DNA of 64,000 nt from Magicicada septendecula (GCA_034769895.1 CM068373.1:25444120-25508119), one strand, 5' to 3'. Positions 44,886-56,769 are shown, counted from the first letter of the stretch. Numbers and translations: made by a program. Notes: generated by a model not told the origin, from the sequence alone.

Positions 44886-46063
44886 TAACAAATTTAATGT
44901 ATTTAAGGTAAGGCCATTTAATTAATTTACTTTTTCATTTACTTTGCAGTGAGATTTATTACGCTGCTTTGTCTTGGTTATGATTCTTGTACCGCTTTTG
45001 TACTAATAGTTAGTGTTCTGTTGATAGCTTTACCAATTGATACATTCAGCCTCCACTTGTTACTTTATAGCGAAACCGTTACATTGTTGGTAAAATATAT
45101 TAAAGTTACTTCAATGGTTTCATAGCATCATGTGTATATAGAAGGTAGACAACACGATCAGTTCCATTGCGTTGTTAGTTTACAGTGCTAAAATTATCTG
45201 TATTATTAATATGCGAATATCTGAATATTATGATTTGTACTAAAGCAATTTCTATCTCACAGGATAAACAATTGTTATTGAAGCTGTACTAGACAATATA
45301 GTCAATTATAAAGTTCTACATTGGCATGGATAACACAATACGCCATACAGCTATGTATTCCATTTACGTGATCTAATACACGAGCGATTGTGTGTTGTAT
45401 TCTAACTATTCTCAGCCAATTTACGTCTCGTGTAGTTTTCAAGTGTCTGAAAGTTAACATTATTACCTGCAACGTAAAGTTTCACGTGTCTGAAAGTTAA
45501 CATTATCACCTGTAACGTAAAGTTTGCAAATTGCGAATGACGTTTAACTTTTAACCCACATAAAGGATTGAATTGTTAGTTCAATAAGTATGTAAACGTA
45601 TATATTTATTTAATAAAAAGTACATCCAAAAGAGCAAGTTTTAAGACACTTTTGAGACCGAAGCCTCCCGGTTGTAGCTGACAACCAGAAACGGCAGATT
45701 TTTGGCTTATTTCTAATTTTTACTGTTACAAAACTGTTCTACTTAACTTTTATGTAAGATAATCGATTTCTAGAGGAGATTTTCTTCATTAATTTGATAT
45801 GTTGCACAACGTATCCAACGTTTTTTTGTTTTCACATTTTCAGTTTTATGTGTACATGTTTTGAATTAAAAAAAAAATTCTGTTAGCACACACACTTTAC
45901 TATTCACCTTGTAGTGGTAAAATTAGATTTTTACATCTATTTATTTTCATGTATAAAACATTATATAACATTACATAATGTTATAAGTAACATTATATAA
46001 TGTTATATCTTTACATTATAATTATAAGTATAACACTACCGACCTCCAAACAGAAAGTTTTAT
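44886..46063. other. Gene-free interval
   Basis: Holds a 43-base tandem duplication at 45439-45525 and an AT-rich self-complementary stretch near 45965-46015 built on ATAACATTATATAATGTTAT. No gene seen. Confidence 0.5.
45439..45525. repeat. 43-base tandem duplication
   Basis: AGTGTCTGAAAGTTAACATT...ACGTAAAGTTT and a second copy with four or so changes, back to back. Confidence 0.9.
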
Positions 46064-46125
46064 AATTACTTAACGCTTCCGGGCTGAAAGGCCGTGGTCG
46101 AATGCTTGTTGTTACAGTGCTAGAC

Positions 46126-46160
46126 GTTTCGGCCACACCACCGGTGGTGGCCATCGTCAG
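46126..46160 (-). ncRNA. Hammerhead ribozyme-like motif, complete core
   Basis: Minus strand: UGCUA, CUGACGA, stem II opening UGGCCACCACC and closing GGUGUGGCC, GAAAC, GUC, UAGCA. Helix I UGCUA/UAGCA is a perfect five-pair helix, the cleavage triplet GUC is the classical one, and stem III reads ACGU, self-complementary with no loop. All invariant positions are present. A two-pair stem III of this kind is known to work best as a dimer in Penelope-type hammerheads. Confidence 0.75.
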
Positions 46161-46375
46161 TAGCAAAGAAAAGTTCGTGAAAGATGGAATGCCGAACAAT
46201 TCGCCCAGTGAAAAGGGACAAGCAATAGTAAGAGACGACTACTTTGGTTCTATTTAAAACTTCTATTTATATTTATATAAAAATAGAACCAGCATAGCCG
46301 TCTCTTACAATTTCTTGTCCCTTTTCACTGGGCGAATTGTTCGGCATTCCATCTTTCACGAACTTTTCTTTGCTA

Positions 46376-46407
46376 CTGAAGATGGCCATCGATGGTGTGG
46401 CCGAAAC
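46376..46407 (+). ncRNA. Hammerhead ribozyme-like motif, right arm
   Basis: GCUA, CUGAAGA, stem II GGCCA/UGGCC around a longer loop, GAAAC, GUC, UAGC. Core, helix I and GUC site are all intact. Confidence 0.74.
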
Positions 46408-46469
46408 GTCTAGCTACACAAGCTCAAGCATTCGACCACGGCCTTTCAGCCTGGAAGCGTTAAGTAATT

Positions 46470-47736
46470 TTAGTGACAACGGCCGTGAAAGCCTGCGTAC
46501 TAGAAGAAAGTTTTATATCGGTAAAAATGTAAAATTTTTACCTCAGTCTGAATCAGTTTTTGCTTATTATAAGTTCGTCAGAGGCTGCCACTGGGGTCGT
46601 TGTCCGTCTTGTTCTTGGCGACGGCGCCGTCTTTTGAAAGATCGATGCTGTGTGTGTATGTGGGGGGGGGTGATATGTTTGAATAATATGTGTGATTTGT
46701 ATTGTGTCTGATCGTTTAAGAATTTTGCATTTTTACCAATATAAAACTTTGTGTTCCGGGTCGGCAGCGTTATACTTATAATTAGTTAATCAACGCACAC
46801 GTCACGGACATCAAAAATTCCAAGAACTAATAAATACTTTCCAGTTATTTATAAAAGTAAAAAAGCTATTTATACCTTGTAATTCACTTTCGTATTGAAT
46901 CCTTTAAATCACTCTGACACACACAGAGGAACGTTACAGGCCTGACAGTAATATCGAGTTCATGAAATGTACTTGGCTCTTCTTGCACATTTGACACAAC
47001 ACCACTAATATCTACTTCAGAATCGGTATCATCAATTTTGTGTACAAATTCGTCATCCAAGTCACTATCGTCCATTTCAGTACCAGATTCGTTTGCTAAC
47101 TGTTCAAGTTCCTGAACGGACAGATATTCGTCCCGTAAAGTCACGATAATAGTAAAAACTTAACTCTAATGTAACTAAAATATATAACAAAACATTCAAA
47201 AATTGTATGAAAAGTTAAGAAAACAAAGATAAACACACCACGAAACGGTACAAAGTTTAGCCGGAAGCATGGCGTCATTATTACACTGAGAACGGCAAAA
47301 AGCTGTCTTGTCTCGTGTATAGAAATGTGCGGTAATTCCTTTTCCAGAATGCTGATGCCATCTATGAATTCTTTTATAAACTAGGTAATTTATACAGCCC
47401 TATTACAGCTGTTCACAGCCGACTATATTTCGTCGCTTAAGAAATACACGCACTGAAACGTGAAGACGTGTTAACTCGACCTTCGTCCTGTATGGTATTT
47501 TTTCGACGGACGAGTTAATTTGTCCGCACGTCTCGAAATTGTTAAGAAGATGTAAAGTGTCATTAATAATAACAAAAACTTCAACTATTGTCCTTTTGTC
47601 TTGGATTACATCACATCATCTTCCGTTGATGCTTCAGAGTATGATGTTTTTATGTTTATATGTTAATATGAGATATTTATATGTAACATAGCGTTACTGT
47701 ACTAGTTCTTAAACTTTCACGGTCGAGGTCAACATG
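46470..47736. other. Mostly gene-free interval
   Basis: Contains only a weak acidic frame at 46884-47144. Confidence 0.4.
46884..47144 (-). CDS. Short acidic frame, unknown
   Basis: 86 residues. LSVQELEQLANESGTEMDDS followed by a D/E-rich stretch resembles the acidic N-terminal leader of some DNA transposases (for example piggyBac-type) but has no diagnostic motif. Nothing downstream on the minus strand extends it. It may be a transposon N-terminal remnant or chance. Confidence 0.2.
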   Translation of the reverse strand: MTLRDEYLSVQELEQLANESGTEMDDSDLDDEFVHKIDDTDSEVDISGVVSNVQEEPSTFHELDITVRPVTFLCVCQSDLKDSIRK

Positions 47737-47922
47737 GTTAAAATTATCGTTAATGGCCGGGCTGTTAGGCCGAGTTCGACTTTACTGGGATGATTTGGCT
47801 AATATCTGCCAAAAAACTATCAACACTGAAGATGGTCTCCAATGGTGTTGCCGAAACGTTTGTCACTAATTAACAACAAGCTATAACGGCGTAACAGCTC
47901 GGCTATGAATAATAATTTTAAC
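47737..47922 (+). mobile_element. 186-base TIR unit with one hammerhead motif
   Basis: Terminal inverted repeats of about 36 bases (GTTAAAATTAT...GGCCGGGCTGTTAGGCCG and its near complement) enclose a single hammerhead core at 47826-47857. The ends share the GGCCGGGCTG...GGCCG block with the palindrome at 46064, so the two are related. Confidence 0.65.
47826..47857 (+). ncRNA. Hammerhead ribozyme-like motif
   Basis: ACA, CUGAAGA, stem II GGU...GCC, GAAAC, GUU, UGU. Core boxes intact, helix I three pairs, cleavage position GUU. Stem II is weaker than in the 46 kb copies. Confidence 0.55.
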
Positions 47923-47979
47923 AATGTGTTAGTGGCCTCTCTATTCAAATTTTAGTCTTCAAATGTACTATGTATAAGA

Positions 47980-48103
47980 GTTGTAATCTAATTAGCGCTT
48001 TTAATACTTAAACCATTTTCTGTTTGGAACAAACCATTTAAAAACCATGCAGGTTTCAAACTGAAGATGTTTTAAAATCTGAAAATGCTAGTCAGATTAC
48101 AAC
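47980..48103 (+). other. Possible further hammerhead-like unit
   Basis: GTTGTAATCT at 47980 and AGATTACAAC ending at 48103 form an inverted pair. CUGAAGA at 48061 and GAAA at 48081 stand in hammerhead order with an A/U stem II, followed by GUC at 48091-48093. Stem III does not fit, so this is either a decayed member or chance. Confidence 0.3.
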
Positions 48104-48124
48104 GCTTCTTTAGTGTTTACTTCA

Positions 48125-48655
48125 TTAGAAGCCTATAAAGTTCAACATCATCTCCAAGTATTGGGGCCTAGATCTGTTCCAGAACCCATCTCCTCCTCGT
48201 TCTACCGACGTGTGTCTTCCCAGTGATAACCCAAGGCAGCCACAGGTAGACGGATATCAGGCATGTGTTTCAAGTGTTTACACCAACTCCTGCTGTGGTC
48301 TTCAATCTTCTGGACCAACGATACAATGTTTAATACGCGTCTAACATCCTCGTTCCTTTTCCGATCCAGGAGAGAACAACCTTGACTCCCTCTTATAAAT
48401 TTCATTCCAGGCTGCATAAATCCTCTGTACTTCCCTTTTACCAAGAGTCCATGTCTCACTAGCATACAGGAATGTGGGGACACCCACAGTTTTATTAAAT
48501 TTCATTCGAATAATCTTCTGTGTTTTATTTTCTAGGTACCAATAAATCGTCCCACATATGCGTCCAAATTTTGTTAGCTTACTATCCCAATCGAATATCG
48601 GTTCCATATGTGATATCACAACCAAGGTAATTAAAATGGCTAACCTGACCCAAAA
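48125..48655 (-). mobile_element. LINE 3' fragment
   Basis: Minus-strand frames give MKFNKTVGVPTFLYASETWT with LGKREVQRI, then FIRGSQGCSLLDRKRNEDVR, then WCKHLKHMPDIRLPVAALGY. The order and wording match 52500-52880. Two overlapping frames mark one or two frame changes. Confidence 0.82.
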
Positions 48656-50349
48656 TCTGATGATTTATGACTCGTTTACCTATAAAATTAGAAATTTAAA
48701 TACCACAACTAGCTTGTATGCACCATACGTAATTAGAAATAACAGTTACATACAGTTTTATCTTTCTTTAGCATAACCCTAATTTTGACAATACACATAC
48801 GAAATAGCTTGCAAAATTACACGCCCTTGTGTTACCAAAAAGTACCTGAGACATTACCTTAACAAATACCATTTTCTTTTTGTTCTTCTCTGAAGTTACT
48901 ACTATTATTCCAGTTAGTCAACGTGACTTTTTATTACGAAATCTCAGAAGATTATCGTTACAAAGAGTAAGAGGAAAAAGAAAGAAAGAGAAGAATGGGA
49001 CGAATAAGAAATAAACGAAGAAAAAAACGGACTATTAACTATTAATTTATATTAATTTTATATTGTCATAAATATTGTTTAACATCGTTTCATTCTGCTT
49101 TATTTTACCGTTAGTACAAACTAAGTTGTTTTATTCAATGAATGAATTGTTGTATTTTTAAATTCAACTTTTATACTAATTTGTCTGTATTATAGAATGC
49201 GTAACGGTTCAATGTAGGGATTAAACAAGATTAAAACAAAAGCGTACAATTGATGCATCTCAAAAAATATAAATAAACATTTGTTCCAGCAAAAACATTA
49301 CGTGTTTCGTTAAATATTAATGTATTACGTTTTTGATGATTCATTTTGCTAATCCGCAATATTTTCGGCAGAATATTGTCCAGTTTAATTTCAACTAATC
49401 TGGATATATCTGTGATCTTTTTCGACTACATATAACAAGGTAGCTGTAAAAGGAATCGTGACATATTTAGCTTAAACAAATAATAATTGGTCAAAACGGT
49501 ACAAAAAAATGATACAAAATTTTTTTTCTCAATACATGATCGCGAATAACGATTACATCTTGTATTACTGACGGTACCATTCCGTTCTAGGCAGCTAATT
49601 ATTGCCACACTTTAATCTAGTTTACTCTAAGTTGATTTGAGATGTCACACGTTTGTGATTTTAGAGTTGGATCGCATCTCTACCAATATAAGTGTAACGT
49701 CTTGTAGCCGTATGAATTTTGACACGGAGTAAAAAATGTATACTTCACAAGACCACAAACAGGTATCAATTGTTGCAGAAAATTTGTTATACGTTCTTTT
49801 CAATTATTCTGTTGTTAATTGTGTATCTTATATTCTTTGCCTTAATTATATTATGAATTAGCTGAAGTTAATATTTTATCAGTATTCCAAAGATTAACGT
49901 AAGTCATATTTCCAATTTTAAGGACTACGAATTATAATATACCACTTCGTCAATTTTGCCAAAAAATTGGTTAGAATGTTTTCTTATGAACTCAGTAATT
50001 TTACTTAAAATTACGAGATGATACCTACATAACTAATCACAAACACTTCGTTTAATTTGAAAGAATATAATGTCACTTACACTATTTTAGTAACGTCGAT
50101 TTTAGTAAAGTCGACCACTATTGAACCGTGCTGAAGTACTTTGTAACGATTTAAAAAAAATGTTTAAATAGCACAAATGAAAATTTTGCTTTATAACAAG
50201 TAAGAGTATTATCCACCCCTTACCTATACCTAGATTCCTGCATCAACTTGAAATTGTCCCGTACCAACACGCAAAGAACGGTGTTGTTTAGCTAAAAATA
50301 ATAATTACGTTAATTAAATAAAATACGTACTAAATAAATAAGGAAATTC
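48656..50349. other. Gene-free AT-rich region
   Basis: No recognisable gene or repeat. Confidence 0.4.
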
Positions 50350-51541
50350 CTAATTCATAACCAAAAGGTAAAATAAAGTATTACGATTTAATTAATCAAT
50401 AATGAATACTGCTTAAAAGAACGAACTATTTTCTCAGTGCGTAAAACCGCGCCAGCTTACTGACCCCTCGCCGCTAAACTATGCCCACATTCGCTGAAGA
50501 AACTTCGACATGTAAAGATGTCGGTACTGTGTTGTCAATATACACGTAGGTGTATACCTTTAAAAAGATTCTATCCAGACTGTAGTGATATCGTTTTGAT
50601 CAATGTAGCGTGGAAATAATAAAAAAATATATAATGTAGTGTGTGAAGAAATATATATATTAAAAAAAAAGACAGGAAAACTTAGCCGACACATCTCTTA
50701 AAAAAAAAAAAACTGTAAGTGGTAAGATATGCTACTTACCATATTTTAGTACTGCTAAAATAAGAACTGTTATTAAAGTGTAAAATGTGGACGACTGACT
50801 CCAGAAGTGGAAAACTCAAACAACAACAGTATGAACTTCTAGTACAAAAATCCGATCGTCTAGTACGAGACTACCAGAAACAATCAACCTAATGGAGCAT
50901 CAAGAGGAACCGTGGATCACACCCTAGAAGACGACAGAAGATGACCATCATGGACCCCACAGCAACCTCATGTATTCAGGTGATATCCAAACATAACATT
51001 TGTAAAAATTTGTTTCAACAAGAGAAGTAACAAAAGAACTTTTGGTAATTTAAAGAATAACTTATAAAATTTGTAATTTTCTGTAATGAAGTAGTAATAA
51101 CATTACGATGTATAAATTTAAGGTAATTCTATTATTTGCAACCAAAATTATTCTTCAAATAATTTGGTTAAAGTTGTAATAAATTAAAACATAACAGAGT
51201 TGAGACCCGGATCCGTGGTACTTAAAACAATATCTAGATGAATACTTTCAGATAAAAGGAATAAGGCATACAAATTTTAGAATATTAAATGCAAAATTTA
51301 TTAGAGTAATTCTTTTAAAAGTAAAGTAAAGTATGAGATTTAAATATAATAATAAAGAGATGTTTTTGCTAACACCCAGCGAGTGAATAAATTTATGCAA
51401 TCCTTGACTAATTCCTATATGATAATGTGTTATAATTTGTTAGTAAGTAAGGTTTATTAACAACGGCAGCTAGTTTAATTAACAGGTAACAAATTGAACT
51501 GGTTCCCGACTTTTGTAATGTCTTAACAAGGGAGACGTAAC
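50350..51541 (+). repeat. LTR-like repeat, copy B
   Basis: Colinear with 40841-42092 as described there. The right edge reads TGTAATGTCTTAACAAGG then GAGACGTAACA, close in form to the LTR edge at 17723 (TGTAACCCATAAAAAAGG then AAACGTTACA). No primer site or coding part follows. Confidence 0.5.
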
Positions 51542-52499
51542 AACTTGATACATCAGATTAATTGATGACTGGTTGGGCACTTGGTAAAACATATTAATAC
51601 AAATGTTTTTAAAAATATATAAACACTTGGTACGTTTCACAGTTTTTATTTAACACTGACAGCTGTTTCAACTTCTGAAAGTGTGGTGGTTTGGCTGTGG
51701 TTCATTGTCAAAGAGTTGAGTGAACCACTAAAGAGATGATGTAAGGGAGGTGAACATCTGTTTAGGGCGTGAATCGGAATATGTGTAGGGTCTTTATAAT
51801 ATTTACTGGGTTCATTTTAAAATTCTGTAAAACTTTACAGACCTAGTTTTGAAACAAAAGTACACAATCAAGAAGTCGCTTTATAGGCCTAATGTGTTTT
51901 TTAGGTTAGTGTACGCTGCAACTGGTAAAATCGCTGACTGCAAGTGATTTTCTTTTTATTTCAGACATACGTTTGTTCAGTAATATGGTCCAACAAAGAG
52001 AAATAAAACTGTTGATTTTTCTTCACAATGCTAGTTGCTATTCACAGTATTTTACAGACAGAAACGCATACTCTCGTTTAGTCTCTTGTACACAACCTGC
52101 AACTAACCAAACAATTCTGGACTCGTCTTCATACTAACAGTATTAAAACACACAATTTTAATTTGTTTAATGAATTAATCAACTATAAGGAGAATAATAG
52201 TATAATTAAGAATACGAAGTGACTCACCCAAAAATAATATCTTACATCATTTTAGACATTCTGCTGAAAGCTATAGTTTTAAATTGATGTGAGAGTATCT
52301 GTCACAATGGTAATAATGTTTCTCCTCAAGAAACCATTTGCAAATAAAAAAATTATTTTAAAAATATTTTCATTTATAAAACTCTGGGGATACTGATATA
52401 TTCAATGAACCGTACGTCAGGTGAAATGACTAATAAAATACGTCGAATAAAACACATTACAACTACTTCAAGAAGAAATTATATTTGATAATATATATA
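51542..52499. other. Gene-free interval
   Basis: Nothing recognised. Confidence 0.4.
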
Positions 52500-52885
52500 A
52501 TAATTACAAAAAATATCCAAATAAAATTTTATAAAATTGTGGCTGTCCCCACATTCCTGTATGCTAGTGAGACATTGACTCTTGGTAAAAGGGACGTGCA
52601 GAGGATTCAAGCAGCAAAAATGAAAATTGTAAGAGGGATGCAAGGTTGTTCACTCTTGGCCCTAAAAAGGAACGAGAATATTAGACGCAATTAAAACATT
52701 CTATCATTCCATTAGAAGATTGATTAAAGACCACAGAAGGAGATGGTGTGAACACTTGAATCGCATTCCTGGTATCCGTCTACCTGTGCCTGTCTTGGGT
52801 TATCACCCTACTGGGAAGAGATATGTCGGTAGACCGAGGAGGAGATGGGTTACGGAACAGGTCTAAGGCCTAGTCTTTGGAGTGG

Positions 52886-52925
<40 letters not shown>
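52500..52925 (+). mobile_element. LINE 3' end with GAT tail
   Basis: IKFYKIVAVPTFLYASETLT, LGKRDVQRIQAAKMKIVRGM and QGCSLLALKRNEN, then WCEHLNRIPGIRLPVPVLGY and RPRRRW in a second frame. It finishes in about twelve GAT units, a 3' microsatellite tail shared by several LINE copies here. Confidence 0.85.
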
Positions 52926-53099
52926 ACTGCAAGAAACTAATCGAGTTTTACGTATATAGAAATTATTACTTCAAAAATATCTAAAAATATTTATATCCAC
53001 AGGAGAGTTTGTATCTTCTTAATACATAGACATATAAAGGCATAGATTTTTACATCTTATGGATGGTTACAGTCATTTTATATATTTAAAATTGTAGTA

Positions 53100-53260
53100 G
53101 ACAATTTATTTGGATAGAAGAAATTCAAACAGTGTTGATGAAATGAGAAGTTGAAGATGATTTTGGATGGACAAACAGCAGTGGAAGATGAGAATTCAAT
53201 CCCTTCTGTCATCTTTGGTTCCAGAAAATGTGTAAACATTGTACAGCCGGAATAATAATG
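53100..53260 (+). mobile_element. LINE 3' end fragment
   Basis: GATAGAAGAAATTCAAACAG through GTACAGCCGGAATAATAATG aligns with 43265-43420. A 160-base terminal piece. Confidence 0.7.
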
Positions 53261-54063
53261 TAATTTATAATTACAGCAATTCTCAATGTTGGAAATTTTA
53301 GTAGACAATTTATTTGGATTATTAAATAATTATTCATAATAGTATTGATTTTTGATTTTGATAAAATCTTGTAAAGGGTACATTTGATATTTTCTAAATG
53401 TAACTCTTCAACATTTTAACTAATAATTTTTTTTTTAGAAATCTGCATTACCTTGTTACAAGGAAACAAGGAACAAAGTGATTGAGAATGTGTTATGGAA
53501 GACATGTTTGGTGCCTAGAAACTCCCAAAACTTTTACGTAATTTTATAAAAAGGCATCTCATGTATCCTCTAAATCTCATTAAAATAAAATTACATGAGC
53601 TAAAAATACGACGGGACTACATATATGACGCGATATAGAGAAACGTAGAAAAAAATACAGGCGCCAAGAAAAATAATTCAATATATTTGCGTCCCAGAGA
53701 ATTCAAGTGCGTTCTAACGGTAGCAAAGCAATAAATCCGTGTCTCTTTTGAAAAGATAAGACAAGGGTATCTGAGCGTGAATACGTTTACTGAGTTTTTT
53801 CTCTTTAACAAGGATTTGCGGCACAGCCCCTATAAGCACAAAATCCTATTTCGGGTTCACTAGGATTTCAGTTACATCGATTTTAGATATAAAAGGATTT
53901 TCTTCTTCTGGATAAAATACGTTTGTGCTAAATGTTGGCGTACAGATTTTGTCTATGAATGTAAGCTATTTGATAAATGAAAACACATAGTCCTTTTCAA
54001 AATGTATCTTAATAATTATAAAACACAAACCTAAGCTAAGCCTACATAGAATTTTTTTTACAA

Positions 54064-54105
<42 letters not shown>

Positions 54106-54429
54106 CGACAACACAAATTACTAAACTATTGGCGCATAGGGTATGGTAGTACGTGTATCTTATATTAAAAGTCTATATTGGAGGGTTTAAGATTATTTAT
54201 TGCACAAGACATAAGTAATTGTTTATATGGTATATTTGATATGTACAAAATGTAGTGTTTGATATAGAGTCCTTTTTTAAAATGTTAAATATTGTTCATA
54301 CACAAGATGTGATACGTTACAAAAGTGAAGATTCCCACGATGATGTTGCTGAAGAGAAGGGAAGGTCTTTGCAGTGTTGTGGGGTCGTCAGGTGTGGCTT
54401 ATAAATGGTAGACGTTCACCCTGAAACGC
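53261..54429. other. Gene-free interval with (TA)n
   Basis: A pure TA run lies at about 54067-54102. Otherwise unassigned. Confidence 0.5.
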
Positions 54430-54432
54430 TTA

Positions 54433-54542
54433 CAGCTGGGCTGGTGTTCTGTAACAGCTGGGCTGGTGTCCTGTAACAGCTGGGCTGGTGTCCTGTAACA
54501 GCTGGGCTGGTGTCCGGTAACAGCTCGGCTGGTGTCCTGTAA
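54433..54542. repeat. 22-base minisatellite, five units
   Basis: CAGCTGGGCTGGTGTCCTGTAA repeated five times with few changes, including one CTCGG variant. Similar TTCCCACGATGA stretches flank it at 54330 and 54543. Confidence 0.95.
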
Positions 54543-54852
54543 TTCCCACGATGAATCTGACGCTTCGCACACCACACCGGTTCTATGGTCTTACTATTCG
54601 TTAAATTAATATAGAGTTATGACCAACAAATATCTCAGGTGACAGTGAGTTTAATCTAATAACGGTATATTGAACTTATACCACTCCGGACTCTTCAAGT
54701 GTTCACGCGAATCACAAGGTCTCCCGCGATCAGCAGACCACCCTATGCGGAAATCTTCCACTAACACGGAAACTTCTTGATGATACGACTTACTATTTCG
54801 TAACTACTAAATTTTACTGACACTGCAGAAAATCTCACACAGTGATACAGTT

Positions 54853-55376
54853 CACACTCACTTATTACACACGTAATACTTTAATAATAATGCCGTGTGT
54901 AAAGAGATAATATTCAACTGTTCTGCGTCTACACACGCGTTACTATCGCCGAATAGTCTTTACAGATTCTTGCAAGCGACAGAATCTTGAACAAGAACTG
55001 CGCGACCCGATCTTGATAGCGGGTAGAGAAGAACTCTCGTAATTCTGCACACAATGCTATAATAATAATATTGTGTGTAGTTGTAAAACACAAATAACTC
55101 TGAGTCTTCAAGCGTTACTATCGACAAATAGTCTTTATTAATTCTTGCAAGCGACAGAATCTTGAACAAGGATTGTACGTCCCGTTCGCGGTAGCAGGCT
55201 GAGAAGAACTCTCGTAATTATGCACACAATGATGTAATAATAGCACTGTGTGTAGTTGTAAAACACGTATAACTATGAGTCTTCACGCGTTACTATCGAC
55301 GAATAGTCTTTACAACTTCTTGCAAGCGGTAGAATCTTGTACAAGAATTGCACGTCCCGTTCGCGGTAGCTAGGAG
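54853..55376. repeat. 175-base tandem array, three units
   Basis: GAACTCTCGTAATT...CACACAATG and CTTGCAAGCGACAGAATCTTG recur at a spacing of 174-175 bases. Copies 2 (55028) and 3 (55203) are more alike than copy 1. The short minus frames in it are by-products. It may be a satellite monomer or a tandem region inside an unidentified element. Confidence 0.85.
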
Positions 55377-55399
55377 TGAAGAACTGCCTGTGTAACAAC

Positions 55400-56420
55400 A
55401 GGCTTAAGAAAATTTCCGACCACCTTCCAGCATTCTATTGGTGGAAGGAAGTCACATGGTTACATACACCATGACATGCACTTTTCATGCTGTAAAGTGC
55501 ATTTACTTTGTAAGAGCATGCATAGCGGTAATCAGAATACCCTTATGTCATGCATAACTGCATAATTTACTAATATCATATATGAACGTAAATAATATCC
55601 AGAAATATACAGGGATTGTAGCGAATACATATGTCTAAGTTCAATACAATGTCAAACACAACGATAATTTATTCACGCACAGCCAGGGAAACGTTTACCA
55701 CTCGCGCACGCGCGCACATTTCCACAAACACAGTACATGAATAACAATAAATAAATAATACACAGTTTTACTAAACTTAAATCCTTATCCTTACTAAAAT
55801 ACAACTGATAACATAACCAATATAACCATCTACCAATATAAACATGAATGTCCATAGTCTGTGTATTATATGAGGTTGCCCCGCTTATCATGATCCTGTG
55901 ATTCATTGCAATATACATTTGAAAAAAGGTAAAAAATACACGTATTATTAAGTGTAGTATGCAATATAGAAAATACGCCTTCTACAGAAAACTAAACATT
56001 AATCATGAGTAAAATTTCTGAACCCGAGTTGTATGTATGATTACTTACGTGTATTTACCATTTCCGTTTTAGTTCAATTCTGATGTATTAAAACAGGCGT
56101 GGCATATATCAACCGCTATTTCCAGGTTGAATTAGAGGCGTATCACTCTAACATAAGCAGTACAGACAGAGTACATATAATATTAATATTGTAGAAACAT
56201 ATGTAAATGGTAATAATTTGCCTTCATCATAGTAAAATGTGTGTACGACTGCGTCAGGACGCCGGTAAAATATTTTATAACACCAGTTAATGGCTTTTTA
56301 TTAACCGTTTAAAAGTCGCAACAAAAACACAGTAGTTTATTTACAAAAAAAAAAAAAAAGGAAGCTGTGAGAATTACCAGTGCACTGTATATTATCAGTT
56401 GCGGTCAGAGAGTAATTCAA
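55400..56420. other. Gene-free interval
   Basis: Nothing recognised. It ends in a poly-A run near 56345. Confidence 0.4.
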
Positions 56421-56421
56421 T

Positions 56422-56604
56422 CTATTCCTTATCCGTGTTAGAACTTGTATCGTCACGTGAGTCAGCGTCATTATTGTTAAAGCTGCCCAAAACGGCGTCG
56501 GCAATGTAGGCCAGTTCGCAGAGCTTATCTCCTTCCTTGATTATATGCTGGATACAATGACGCCACTTGTCCGCCGTTGTTTCATTTACCGCCTTTTCTA
56601 TCAA
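56422..56604 (-). pseudogene. Possible DDE transposase C-terminal tail
   Basis: 60 residues. ETTADKWRHCIQHIIKEGDK followed by an acidic N/D/S/T-rich end resembles the C-terminus of insect DDE-type transposases (a T-x-x-x-W-x-x-x-x-x-H segment then an acidic tail). No catalytic region lies upstream. Terminal fragment only, or chance. Confidence 0.33.
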
Positions 56605-56769
56605 TTGTTTTATATCAGCCCCAGCTTATTATAGTTGTGTTGTTCCGGGTAGCATAGTGTTACGTAATGCGGGAAAAGTTTTACACCATTATACCATAGA
56701 ATATTCTACGTGTTTCTCGGCTCTTCCAGCTTTAATGTGTGTGTGCTACTGAGATGAAGGACAATTACG

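Larger units (their letters stand above)
46064..46469. mobile_element. 0.4 kb palindrome with paired hammerhead ribozyme motifs
   Basis: Arms 46064-46255 and 46281-46469 are inverted copies of about 190 bases around a 25-base AT-rich loop. Outer ends carry TTAACGCTTCCGGGCTGAAA and its complement. Each arm holds a hammerhead core facing outward. The 62- and 124-codon frames reading through both arms start with the same MFGIPSFTNFSLLL only because the arms are copies. Related to the shorter unit at 47737 and the relic at 9230. Confidence 0.8.

Noticed and set aside
46011-46711. Two ORFs sharing MFGIPSFTNFSLLL and a continuation
   Set aside because: They read the same palindrome arms in opposite directions, not a gene family.
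54433-55376. Possible CRISPR-like array
   Set aside because: Units are contiguous tandem repeats without unique spacers, and the DNA is eukaryotic.
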